A stretch of DNA of 64,000 nucleotides, taken from contig NC_081408.1 in the NCBI RefSeq assembly GCF_030272615.1, positions 310,474,383 to 310,538,382 of the forward strand. The letters are read 5' to 3'. Below are positions 34,239 to 44,834 of this stretch, one piece after another; position 1 is the first letter of the stretch; each line of letters begins with the position of its first letter. The position numbers were made by a program, and so were the translations under genes. The notes under the pieces were generated by a model. It was not told the origin of the DNA. It did no database searches and saw only the letters and a list, made by a program, of their open reading frames with translations. This stretch comes from Cryptomeria japonica. Taxonomy: Eukaryota > Streptophyta > Pinopsida > Cupressales > Cupressaceae.

Positions 34239-35800
34239 ACCCTCACGCTCGCAATGGTAAAATTTTATTCCTCATGTGCACAAACCAACATTGTGAGCAT
34301 GTCCGGGTGGGCATGTTTATGCTAGGCATTCCCCTGTCATGCATCCCAAAGCACCAGAACGTCAAGAGTCATACCCTACCGGTGAGATCTCTTAAGTGCC
34401 CTGAGTCCAAAAAATTGTCAAAATTTGACGGACTATTTCTTCCAATCCATGACACATACGATTGATTTGTTTAATCCCATGGAGTCGTGTGAAGATCGTC
34501 TACAATGGCCTATCTCATTTTTTGACGACTCGAAGCCATTTTCAATTAGTAGCATTTTTTTGCCTACTCAAAAAATCGTCAATTGCTTGTAAGGAAAAGT
34601 TGCAAAATTTCCTAGAATTGATTTTGTTCCTCATGTGCACAAACTGACATCACGAGTGCATTCAAATAGGCATGTTTACACTAGGCATGCCCCTATCATG
34701 CATCCCAAAGCACCAGAACGTCGAGAGTCATACCCTACCGGTACAAAAAATTGTCAAAATTTGACGGACTGTTTCTTCCAATCCACGACACATACAATCA
34801 ATTTGTTTGATCTCATGCAGTTGCATGAGGCTCATCTACAATGGCCTATCTCAGTTTTTGATGACTTGAAGCCATTTTCAATTAGTAGCATTTTTTTGCC
34901 TGCTCAAAAAACTGTCAGTTGCTTGCAAGGAAAAGTTGCAAGATTGGCTAGAATTGATTCTGTTCCTCATGTGCACAAACTGACATCGCAAGTGCATCTG
35001 GGTGGGCATGTTTACGCTAGGTATGCCCCTGTTGTGCATCCCAAAGCACCAGAACAATGAGAGTCATACCCTACCGGTGAGATCTCTCAAGTGCCCTGAG
35101 TCCAAAATATTGTCAAAATCTGATGGACTATTTCTCCCAATCCATGACTCATGCGATCAATCTGTTTGATCCCATGGGGTCGTGTGAGGCTCATCTACAA
35201 TGGGCTATCTCAGTTTTCGATGAATTGAAGCCATTTTCAATTAGTAGCATTTTTTCTCATGCTCAAAAAACTGTCAGTTGCTTGCAAGGAAAGGTTGCAA
35301 GATTGGCTAGAATTGATTTTGTTCCTTGTGTACACAAACCGACATCGCGAGCGCGTCTAGGTGGGCATGTTTACACTAGGCATGCCCCTGTCATGCATCC
35401 CAAAGCACCAGAATGTCGAGAGTCATACCCTACCGGTGAGATCTCTCAAGTGCCCTGAGTCCAAAAAATTGTCAAAATTTGATAGACTGTTTCTTCCAAT
35501 CCACAACACATACGATCAATCTGTTTGATCCTGTGGGGTTGCATGAGGATCCTCTACAATGGCCTATCTCATTTTTTGATGACTTGAAGCCATTTTCAAT
35601 TAGTAGCATTTTTTCACCTGCTCAAAAAATCGTCAGTTGCTTGCAAGGAAAAGTTGCAAGATTGGCTAGAATTGATTTTGTTCCTTGTGTGCACAAACCG
35701 ACATCGTGAGAGCATCTGGGTGGGCATTTTTACGCTAGGCATGCCCCTGTCGTGCATCCCAAAGCACTAGAATGTCGAGAGTCATACCCTACCGACGCAA
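34239..35800. repeat. About 350-bp tandem array in TE-2, four-plus units
   Basis: The phrase cctcatgtgc/ccttgtgtgc starts at 34271, 34629, 34975, 35324 and 35683 (spacing 346-359 bp). Each unit also carries agtcataccctaccgg, usually gagatctctcaagtgccctg, and an ENLFD/QWPIS-type translation. Unit differences are concentrated at CG/TG/CA positions. Open frames of up to 141 codons run along units, but unit lengths are not multiples of three and frames break between units, so coding is not supported now. The origin could be amplified captured DNA. Confidence 0.8.
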
Positions 35801-36387
35801 TGTAGAAGTTGCTTGACAACTTTTTTGACAATTGTTTTGACAACAATGACAATTTTTGCTCAAATTGTATCTAGTCCCAATCTATCACCCCTATGACCCG
35901 ATAATGACTCAAATAATTATCCATGATTATACAAGAATCAAGAATGCTCATGATTGACCAAGGACACATCACATATACTCAAAACATGTCACAAAACATT
36001 GTCACATATTATTCAAATCAGCTCTTGGCTATTTGATTATACAAAATATTGTCTTACAAATAATCTCATGGGCTTTTATACAAAATTTGGCATTACAATA
36101 TATGCGATTCAGCTCATCGCCATTTTAATATACAAATCATCTCATGGGCTTTTATACAAAATTTGGCATTACAATATGTGCGATTCAGCTCATCACCCTT
36201 TTAATATACAGAATTTAGCATTTACATATGTACAAATCAGCTCATTGCCACTTAAATATACAAAATTATGCCCCTAAACATGTAAAAATCAGCTCATGGG
36301 CATTTATATATACAAAAAATGAATATAGAACAATTCGTCAACAATTTATACAAAATTCTCAAAATCATTCTACTCTGAACCGTAGAA
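35801..36387. repeat. 3' flank of transposase with 77-bp repeats
   Basis: atctcatgggcttttatac occurs at about 36061 and 36138, with shorter agctcat..cc.ttttaatatac subunits to about 36310. The region lies directly downstream (minus sense) of the transposase stop and is otherwise without a gene. Confidence 0.65.
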
Positions 36388-39359
36388 TCAATCAAGTGAG
36401 CCTTCAAGGTTGGCTCTAACCCATATTGTGTCAAGTATTGCCTCGTGGTCAAACTCACAAACTTTCCATAAAATCTTGTTATGAGGTCTACCACGATACT
36501 TCACCAAATGAATATTTGTTGCAACAACAAGGTTAGGGAAATGAAGAATATGTCTGTGTGTTTCAAAGTCCTTGAACAACCAAACAACAGAATTCTTGAT
36601 AGGGTATCTCCGAAGCCATGTTCCTATCATGACAACAGACCCTATTGGGTACTCAATACCCTCTCCATCAATTATTGTGGTTGTCAATTTTCTTTTAGGC
36701 TCAACACAATGACACAAATAGTAATTTGTTCCTTCTTCATTGTTCTCTTCTGCAAGAACTGCATACACATGACCTGCATTTTATAAAGTGTTAATTAATA
36801 CCCAAAATAAAGTATGATGTACAACAAAATGAACCAAAAAGAATACTTGCAAAAAAATTAACTAAAAAAATCACCTAAATCCACTAGGTCGGATACATGG
36901 TCAAAATCCACTGATGTCTCCATCTGGCTCAATTGTAGTGCTTTAAAAATTTGATATGAATCAATGGGAACCAACGGTCTACAAGACCATTTGTCAACCC
37001 ACTCTTCTGATTCACATTCTTCCCACAAACAATACATGCATGAAGAGCAAAAACATACCATCTATCTTGTATAAATTACCAGTGAACCTGAATTTGAACT
37101 CATAAATGAGTGCATGTCACTCGATCCTACAACTGTACAACAATCTAGATAGTTTTCAATGTTAGATTCAGTAATCAACCAAAAATATCTACGAACCAAT
37201 GACGTACCTGGATTACTTGGACCCATCATAGACTTACACCATTGCACAATTGTTTCTGCATCTACCAACTCAACACCACCTTCGTACTTCAATTCTTCCA
37301 TAGCTAGGGCTCTTTTCACACATGCTCCTGCACCATCATGCTCTCCCTTACCATGTCCAGCCTCAGTGAAATTCAAAAAATGTTGTACACCGCTTGTCAC
37401 ATGCATCCTTGTTAGCCAATAAAACATCCTTGCATTCTTGAATTGTGTGGTGCAATTATCTAACCATATTATGTGTTGGTTGTATCATATGTTCCTTTCC
37501 CTTAAACTATCATAGAAAACTTTAAAGAATCCTTGTACAAACTCCGATGAATGAGTACAATCATCACTTATGTAGAAGTGATACTCTCTTACAACCTTTC
37601 TATCCTCCTCTGTGCTATCATTTGCATGCATGAATGCTATGTGTACAAAAATAAAAACTCATGTAGAGTGATAATACATGGATTACACTTCATTTTGAGG
37701 TTGTCGAGTATAATTTTTAGTGAAATCAATGATAGAGACAATGGTGTCAAGAGGAAATGTGTCCTTACACAACTTGAATTGCTCATCTAACCATCGAGCT
37801 CTATGTGTATGCATTATGTACTCATAAACTAGTTTCTCTTGAAACATTTTCATAAATTGAGCTACACATATATCATTTTTCACTAGCTCACATCTCTTCA
37901 AATCTTTTCCATCTTTAACTCCATATGTGACTTTCTTGTATTTTCCAAAAGAAACTAGTTTCATACCAATTTCATGTGTTCTCTCCAAATGTATGCATCT
38001 TGGTAAACGTTGCAAACCACCACATATAGCACAAGAACCTTCCAAACAAGGCATCTTATAATAAATGCAACCATCATGTCTATTACATTACACACTTGAA
38101 ATAAATTCTGTTGCCGACTTAGGAGTTGCTTGTATATTACATTCCTGAAAAACATCGTTAGTGCGCAAAGTAGAACAAATATGACAAAAAATATCATAAT
38201 GCATGGAAAATTCAATATGCATCCTACAACAACATATGGTGCATACATGATTAATCTTAATATAAAAAGGTTTTGCCATTTCAAAAAATCTTTGAGAAAT
38301 TTTTATTTGAGGAAACTTTTGAAGGAATCTTTCATAAAATTTAGTTTGAGTCATATCCAAATAGTGTTTTGCATGTGGCTCATGATTTTTAGACCCAATT
38401 CGCCTTCTAACAACATCTCTTTGGTTGGGTGATACTCTTGTGTTGTCATGCCAAAAAATTTCAATTAATGTTTTTAGTGCATCTACAACAACCTTGTCTT
38501 TGCGTGGTAGTCTACCCGAGAATTCCCAAAGAGAATTATTGTTAGGTTCCTCTATTTTTTCTCACCTCTTTAATGCTTTACTTAATGTTGTTCTACTAAC
38601 ATTCAATGACTTACTTGTTTTGCTTATCAAATGATCTTTTTTTATTTTCTTGCTCATTATGGTTGATGTAATGACCCGTTGAGTAGCATTAGAATCTTTA
38701 CTACGTGATTTTGAACCAATAGATTGATATGCATCAAATAGATTTCTGACAATAGTTCTTTCACTGTTACTTTCAGATGATCTTAGGCCTAGAATTTTCA
38801 TTGTCTGTCTAAAATTCAAATTTTTAATCATTTGAACAATTAATTGACATCTTGCGGTTTGATTTATGTTTTTAAAATTGTTTTGCCATATTCTTTTAAC
38901 CATTCTCCTACAAGTTCATTCATTCACTTTATTGGGCATTGACTTCAATATATTCTCATCAATGTCAATTAGATACTTTGGTTTCCTACGAATGATTCTA
39001 GGAGGTGTTAACATCAGTGCATTATGTACATTCAATTCATCAAGTAGAGAAGGTGTAATATGTTCATCATTTAATTGATTATTCAATGCGGTATCATTTT
39101 CAATTGCATTAGGTTCAAACGGTAAATTATCAAATGTTTCTTCTTCAATTGCATTAGGTTAAAACGGTAAATTATCAAATGTTTCTTTTTCAATTGCATT
39201 AGGTGCATTATATTCATTTGGTAAATCGAATTGAGATGTTGAGGTTGACATACCTTCTTCTCCCATTGTTCTTATGTCATGCACTTTCTTCATACGCTAC
39301 CTTTGTCTTTCCTTTTGAGCCTCTTGTTGTTCCATCGTTCCTCACTTGTTCTTTCCCAT
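36388..39359 (-). pseudogene. TE-2 gene A: DDE transposase, two exons, decayed
   Basis: Exon 1 is 39359-36875 and exon 2 is 36773-36388; the 101-bp intron (GTGATT...GCAG) falls in a conserved DLG/HVYAVL phrase. The ATG at 39359 lies upstream of the longest continuous coding sense. N-terminal DNA-binding-like helices lie at 38900-38560 (SRTTLSKALKR), then WHDNTRVSPNQRDVVRRR. A Cys/His cluster at 38260-38170 (CTICCCRMH, CHIC) precedes the catalytic core: SIIDFTKNYT (first D), ISDDCTHSSEFV, WLDNCTTQFKNARM (second D) and HGKGEHDGAGACVKRA (near 37350). The C-terminal part has a second Cys cluster (FCSSCMYC, 37050) and a conserved VVATNIHLV...RPH end. The same motif order occurs in transposase-like proteins I know from invertebrates. 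About ten stops and one frameshift (near 38095) show it is dead. Confidence 0.85.
36774..36874 (-). other. Transposase intron
   Basis: On the minus strand the coding sense ends at GATTTAG before GTGATT, and resumes after TAAAATGCAG with GTCATGTGTATGC. Removing 101 bp restores a continuous conserved stretch, and the intron itself is T-rich as plant introns are. Confidence 0.75.
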
Positions 39360-39694
39360 GGTTGAGATCGATTGACCTAAATAGAATCATATTACATATA
39401 TATGTAAAGAAAAGTTAAAAAATTAATAAATAACCATAAGTATGCATCTTATCACTATTTTTTGGAATCAAACTATTAAACAATCACAATTTAATCATTT
39501 GAAACCATGCAAAAACAAAAAACTAATAAAAACAACAATTCAATCATTTGAAATCATGCAAAAAACAAAAAATTCACTTACTTTTATGTATACAACAGTG
39601 ATAGAAGGGCAGACATAGTTCCAGTGGGGCCTTCAATGACCTCAAAAACTTCTTTTGAGGCCATTGAGGCTCTTGGGAAACTAAAACTATGTCT

Positions 39695-39735
39695 ATAAAC
39701 CACATACGTGCTACATTGATAACCGCATACGCGCT
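39695..39735. repeat. TE-2 right subterminal repeats, left of gap
   Basis: Two copies of the CATACG(T/C)GCT form of the subterminal motif (near 39699 and 39722) run directly into the assembly gap. Confidence 0.65.
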
Positions 39736-40235
39736 NNNNNNNNNNNNNNNNNNNNNNNNNNNNNNNNNNNNNNNNNNNNNNNNNNNNNNNNNNNNNNNNN
39801 NNNNNNNNNNNNNNNNNNNNNNNNNNNNNNNNNNNNNNNNNNNNNNNNNNNNNNNNNNNNNNNNNNNNNNNNNNNNNNNNNNNNNNNNNNNNNNNNNNNN
39901 NNNNNNNNNNNNNNNNNNNNNNNNNNNNNNNNNNNNNNNNNNNNNNNNNNNNNNNNNNNNNNNNNNNNNNNNNNNNNNNNNNNNNNNNNNNNNNNNNNNN
40001 NNNNNNNNNNNNNNNNNNNNNNNNNNNNNNNNNNNNNNNNNNNNNNNNNNNNNNNNNNNNNNNNNNNNNNNNNNNNNNNNNNNNNNNNNNNNNNNNNNNN
40101 NNNNNNNNNNNNNNNNNNNNNNNNNNNNNNNNNNNNNNNNNNNNNNNNNNNNNNNNNNNNNNNNNNNNNNNNNNNNNNNNNNNNNNNNNNNNNNNNNNNN
40201 NNNNNNNNNNNNNNNNNNNNNNNNNNNNNNNNNNN
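39736..40235. other. Assembly gap, exactly 500 N
   Basis: Five hundred undetermined bases. The round number points to a fixed-size scaffold gap. The first known bases after it are GAGAGGGAGAGACG, so the missing piece may be a GA-rich repeat like that of TE-1. Confidence 0.95.
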
Positions 40236-40254
40236 GAGAGGGAGAGACGATACA

Positions 40255-40395
40255 CTTACATGTGTTTATATATGTTTAATATATTATATGTATATAAAGA
40301 TATTATATATACAATGTCATATTATACACATATTATATATTACATATATTATATGAATATACACATATTATACATAGAATATCATATTATACAAT
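40255..40395. repeat. AT-rich low-complexity tract in TE-2
   Basis: Imperfect runs of TATATA and ATATTATA phrases for about 140 bp, just right of the assembly gap. Confidence 0.8.
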
Positions 40396-40525
40396 AGTGC
40401 ATACGTGCTATTTATAGTAAAGATAGCACGTACGCGTTGTTTAATGGGAAACACGCGCATACGTGCTTCTTACACTATAAATACCTCGTATGCACTTTTT
40501 AAACCATACATACCCCATACACACT
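40396..40525. repeat. TE-2 right subterminal repeats
   Basis: Variants AGTGCATACGTGCT (about 40397), TAGCACGTACGCG (about 40424), GCGCATACGTGCTT (about 40455), CTCGTATGCACT (about 40484) and degraded CATAC copies beyond. They match the array at 31675-31882 and sit about 0.9 kb from the right terminus. Confidence 0.75.
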
Positions 40526-41346
40526 TTTGACTTTTTAGGCTTGGAAATAGGTCTGGATAACAAAGCTATAGATTGGAAGTTTAATTTCCCTCCATTTCTC
40601 TCATTTTTGACGTGTTTTATTTTATCAACTTTGTCATCATCGGGTTTACACTTCATAAAGTGGGTATTTCTAAAATTGCCACCATATTTTCACCCATCTT
40701 TTGAGCTTTCTAACCATATAATTTTTTTTCAATTTGAACAACAATAACATATTATTATTGAATTTCTTTTACTAGTGTCTCCATAGTTCTCACAGACATA
40801 GGTGTACCATTTTTTGAATAACTTTTGATATATGTATCCAAATTTAAAAAACTTTATATATTATTCTAGTGCACTTGATTCTTTACAATTTAAAAAAAAA
40901 GAAAATTGTATTTTTGATTTGTTTAGTGCAACTTATGCTTCATGCACGAACAGGTACCAAATTTTCAGGATGTGCTCGATTGGAAAAATCATTAAAAAAA
41001 ATTTACTCAACAAAAAATTACAAAAGAATACACATCTTCTAGTGCTCACTCTTAACTATCTTTCTCCCAAAGGATTTGTCAAAATACTAAATCTAACTAT
41101 GACTTTTTTGATGCGCACGTCAGACACTATGTTATGTTTTTCAGAAAAAAACAGGGTCAATTTTTGTGCGCGAAGGATTTGACCCCCTTAATCTTATCCA
41201 ATTTTGAAAAAGTTTAGTAGTTTGGAAACTAGATTTAGAGTACTACAATATTTGTTCTTTGATTATCTTCATATCTTGAGTGGATGACTTTCATATTTTG
41301 CCTCTAAGTTCAGGTTCACCTGATTTCAAAAAAAAAGTGTCCACTT

Positions 41347-41396
41347 ATACCCCCCTTTTTGACCACCATCTTTGTGCACTTACCTGTGTTCCAAAG
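41347..41396 (-). repeat. TE-2 right terminal inverted repeat
   Basis: The reverse complement begins CAGGTAAGTGCACAAAGATG and matches the left terminus at 31605-31654. It is followed by the 3-bp target copy TGT (41397-41399). Confidence 0.85.
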
Positions 41397-41399
41397 TGT

Positions 41400-43523
41400 A
41401 AGTACCCTGTATAAGACCAATCTGTATGGTTTCGAGTCCACCCTTCCTTGTATAAGACATGTTGATCTTTGATAGAGTTTGATAGATAGATTAACAAGAC
41501 ATGAGATAAGTTTGATTACAGACTTTGAGATTTTTTCTGATGTTGATTTGGTTTGAAGGATAGTCTATGCTTTCTTGCTTTGATTTTTCAATTTATTGAT
41601 TTTGTGAGTTTTTTATTTTTAGGATTTTGTTTAGGTCATTTTATGATTTTTATGATTTTGTTCAGGACATTTTATGATTTTTAGGAGTTTGTTCAGGACA
41701 TTTTATGATTTTTTATGATTCTGATGTTTTCTCCTAGTGTCTAGCAAGGCAAAGGGGATTTTGATTACATGAATGGATAAATGAAAGATGGTGGACGCTT
41801 TCAAGGACTATCTCACAATGTTAATCAAAGCACAGGGTCCAGATATAGAAATGTAAACCAAGGATTTAAGCAATGTAAAGCAAGAATATAGCGCAACGAA
41901 GCAAGGATATAGCATAATGAAGCCATATGGTGGAAAGAAGTGGCCATATCAAGAGGTTTGCGGAAAGCATGTTTTTGCATTTTTTCCATAGTGTTGATCA
42001 ATATCAAGGGATAGATTTGGAGAGGAGGCAGATATGATAAGCAAGATGAAAAGGGAGTAATGAAGGATGTAAGCGATCAATGGAGAGGAGCTAAAGGGTT
42101 TGCATCAAGTGTAATAGATAGGACACATGAATCCTACAAAGATCCTTAACCTTGTCAAGATCAAAGGTGGATAAGGGATATGAATGTAGATAGAGAAAAT
42201 GAGGGATAATGGGAGATGAAGGATAATGGAGGAAGAAGGATAATAGATGGATGTAAATGGATGGAACTTGCCCCTAGTGTAAAGTGCAAAAGGATAATGG
42301 ATTACACATGATGCCCATTTTCCAGGTTTTCATCATGATACTTGCCCAAGGCGCCACAAGAAGTTGTTTTCACTCGTGGACGAAATTTTTTCTTTTTACT
42401 TTTTTTTCTGATATTATTTTTTAACTTTTTCATCATTTTTTTTTCTTCTTTTTGGAACATAATGGAGGCATGCTATGGGATGGAAGAAGGACCCCATCGT
42501 CTCGCTACTTTGGATGGTACCCTTAGAATATGAGTTGCAATAGACCATGGCTATGAAGGTATGCTCAAAGATGTTGGCAGGATAATGAAATGAAACTAAG
42601 GCAAGGACTTATGCAAAGGATTGGATAAGAGGGATGGAAATGTGGAAAAGAGGTGTTGGATAATGGATGGGATGTTGGAAGAATTGTGTATGGCTAGACA
42701 GAAATCAACATTGGCACACACTTTGAGGGATGGTGGACATATGGAATAGAAGTGAATCTCAGATTTTGAGATTTGGATGGAGGAAAGGCTATAGATTTTG
42801 GGGCATAAGAACCCAAAATGGATGAAGGAGGTGATGGAGGAATAGACTCAGAAGGTTTGGATGGAGGAACAACAATTTTGGATGCCAATTTTGATTTTTC
42901 TTTAGACTTATGTGCTTCAAGTAGCTACTTAGGGATCCACATGGTTTTTGATTTTTCATGCTTTTGTAGTTCCTTAGAGCACATTACTTGTACAAGTGGC
43001 TTAGGAACCCACATAAATTTTGACTTTTCTTCTTTCTTTGTGGGCCTTTGTGTCATTTTGTATTTTTTTTTCTTTTTCGATCATAATTTTCTTTGTTTTT
43101 GACATGTTGATTAGATGGGACATGTTGATCCTTGAATACATGTAGATTAATTGACTTATGAATTTTATGCTTGGCATCCAAATTGCTTGGAGGGAGATGC
43201 ATGGATATATGGGAATGATATGGAGGTCTTTTAGATGTATGGAAGGTACTCGATGTGTGCCTTTGTTGATCCTGCATAAGGGATGGAGGGATATAGGGAC
43301 CTAGAATGGATGGAAGCGATGATGGGGAAAGTGTATATTTAGATTTAACTAGAGAAATGTAGGATTTATGAGAGATACCAACATCTCAAGAAATGTCCCT
43401 AAGGCCATGACCTTTAACATTTTCTTTAATATGGAGGGGTTCTTGCTTGTGTAGTTCTACCCCTTTGCATTTATAAATATTTTGACCTGTAGGATACACT
43501 GTGCTTTGGAAAGAAGGGGTGAG
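41400..43523 (-). other. Gypsy-like internal region, no pol recognised
   Basis: This continues the host element right of TE-2. On either strand I see no RT, integrase or protease motif. 41618-41720 has a tandem run of a 33-bp unit (gttcaggacattttatgattt and variants). 42600-43300 is rich in ggatgg-type phrases and gives proline/serine-rich minus-strand frames of low complexity that may be the far C-terminal part of the gag frame. Confidence 0.5.
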
Positions 43524-44834
43524 TCAATTATGAGATAGAGGTGGAATGTAAGGAATGATAGGATCATGAAGGGGATTTGTAGGCATGATGGATCCTTGAG
43601 CTGAACATGGAGGATTATGAAAAGGGAATAAAGGGATACTTTGATCTTGACATGGAAGAGGAAGATCATTGGATTCCTCTTTAAAGGTGTCATTCTCTTG
43701 ACTTTCAATGGAATCATTGAAAAGAATGGAAGGTATAAGGGGATCATCATGGGATTCTACGGAAATAGGATCTTTTTCAATCATTAGATGGGATTGAGGA
43801 AATTTGGTGTCTTCATTTTGATTTATGGTAGGTCTTAGTTTTTCATTTTCTAGATTATCCTCTTGACATGAAGCCATTTCTAAGGAAGAGGTAGTGTTTT
43901 TGAAATCCATGGACGATTCTTGGAAGGTGTTCATATTTTGGTATGATGGGGAAGCATTTTGAGTGGGACTCTCTGGAGTGGGTACGTTTGGAATCGGAGT
44001 GCATGATGGCATAGGATCTAGGATTTTTAAATCTTTATAGGAACTTGTATCAATATTGGCATTAACTTGGATTTCCATAGGAGATAGCCCTTGAAGGTAA
44101 ACATGAGAAGTTTTATTGTTTGAAGGAGATGGTATGGATTGTTGTTGAGAAGTTTTAGGAGTTGAAGGCTTCATGGAAGGGATGGAGGCCACAAATGGAG
44201 CCTTGCTAGACATAGGTTCATGATTTTGATCATGCTTAGAAGGTGTTCCTTCTTTTTCTTTAGGTGAGTCATTATGATCTTCAATTTCAGTGACACCTTT
44301 ATCAATGAGATCTTGAATCTTATGCTTTAATTCCATGCATTTCGAAGTCTTATATTCATTTTGTCTATGATATGCACAATAATTACTCATTAATACACAT
44401 CCCCATGTAGTCTTTTTAGGCAATATGATAAGATTATGCTCAAGAAGCTCTTTCAAAGTCGACTCAATAGATTTCCCCAAAGGTGTAAACTATCTATCTA
44501 GAGGATATTTGGAGGAAATGTCTTTATGTCTTGGTGAAGGTTTCTTGTGAGCTTGTTTGAGATTTGGCTTTTGATTGCCAATTATTTGTTGGCTTTTGAT
44601 TGTCAAATCATATAATCATTTTAGCATTCCTTGAAGATTCTCACTCTTGATATCATGCATTTGTTTTTCAAATGGAGTCATTGATTTATTTTGTTGGATT
44701 TTCATGTCATATATTTCTTTCTTGATATCTTGAAGCATTTGAGCCAAGGTAGCCATGGGAATTAGAGCTAAGGTAGCCATGGGATTCTTAGTTTTGTAAG
44801 AATTTTTAGAAGAGATTCTAGTTTGAACAGGCAT
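43524..44834 (-). pseudogene. Gypsy-like gag, zinc-knuckle region
   Basis: The frame begins at 44834 (MPVQTRIS, then coiled-coil-like LAQMLQDIKKEIYDMKI). After a break it continues with FTPLGKSIESTLKELLEHNLI (44500-44420), a phrase typical of plant Ty3/Gypsy gag, and a degenerate nucleic-acid-binding knuckle CAYHRQNEYKTSKC followed by LKHKIQDLIDKG (44390-44290); the usual GH in the knuckle is EY here. The remaining 250 codons are low-complexity P/S/N/E/D-rich. Gag would form the particle core. A central capsid domain seems to be missing. Stops at 44615 and just before FTPLG show decay. Confidence 0.7.

Larger units (their letters stand above)
31605..41396. mobile_element. TE-2: autonomous-type DNA transposon with two genes
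   Basis: The left end reads CTGGTGGGCGTGTGCACAAA and goes on gatggtggtca. The reverse complement of the right end is CAGGTAAGTGCACAAAGATG and goes on gtggtca. Both ends also share a gtggacac block, giving an imperfect inverted repeat of about 45 bp. The flanking TGT (31602-31604, 41397-41399) is a 3-bp target duplication. Length is 9.79 kb including a 500-N gap. Contents are left subterminal repeats, a plus-strand multi-exon gene, a 350-bp tandem array, a minus-strand DDE transposase, right subterminal repeats and an AT-rich tract. The 3-bp duplication, subterminal arrays and two convergent genes recall CACTA (CMC) elements, but the termini are not CACTA and I leave the superfamily open. Confidence 0.85.

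Noticed and set aside
34635-35709. Plus-strand frames of 76-141 codons as a repeated protein
   Set aside because: They follow a 346-359-bp tandem repeat whose length is not a multiple of three, and frames break between units. Kept as repeat only.
36481-37422. Plus-strand frames of 87-101 codons
   Set aside because: They are mirror frames of the minus-strand transposase, which has clear family motifs.
39584-40279. Long frames of about 200 codons on both strands
   Set aside because: They are open only because they cross the 500-N gap.
31605-41396. Assignment of TE-2 to CACTA (En/Spm)
   Set aside because: The 3-bp duplication and subterminal repeats fit, but the termini are CAGG/CTGG rather than CACTA and the transposase motifs are of another type. 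Left unassigned.
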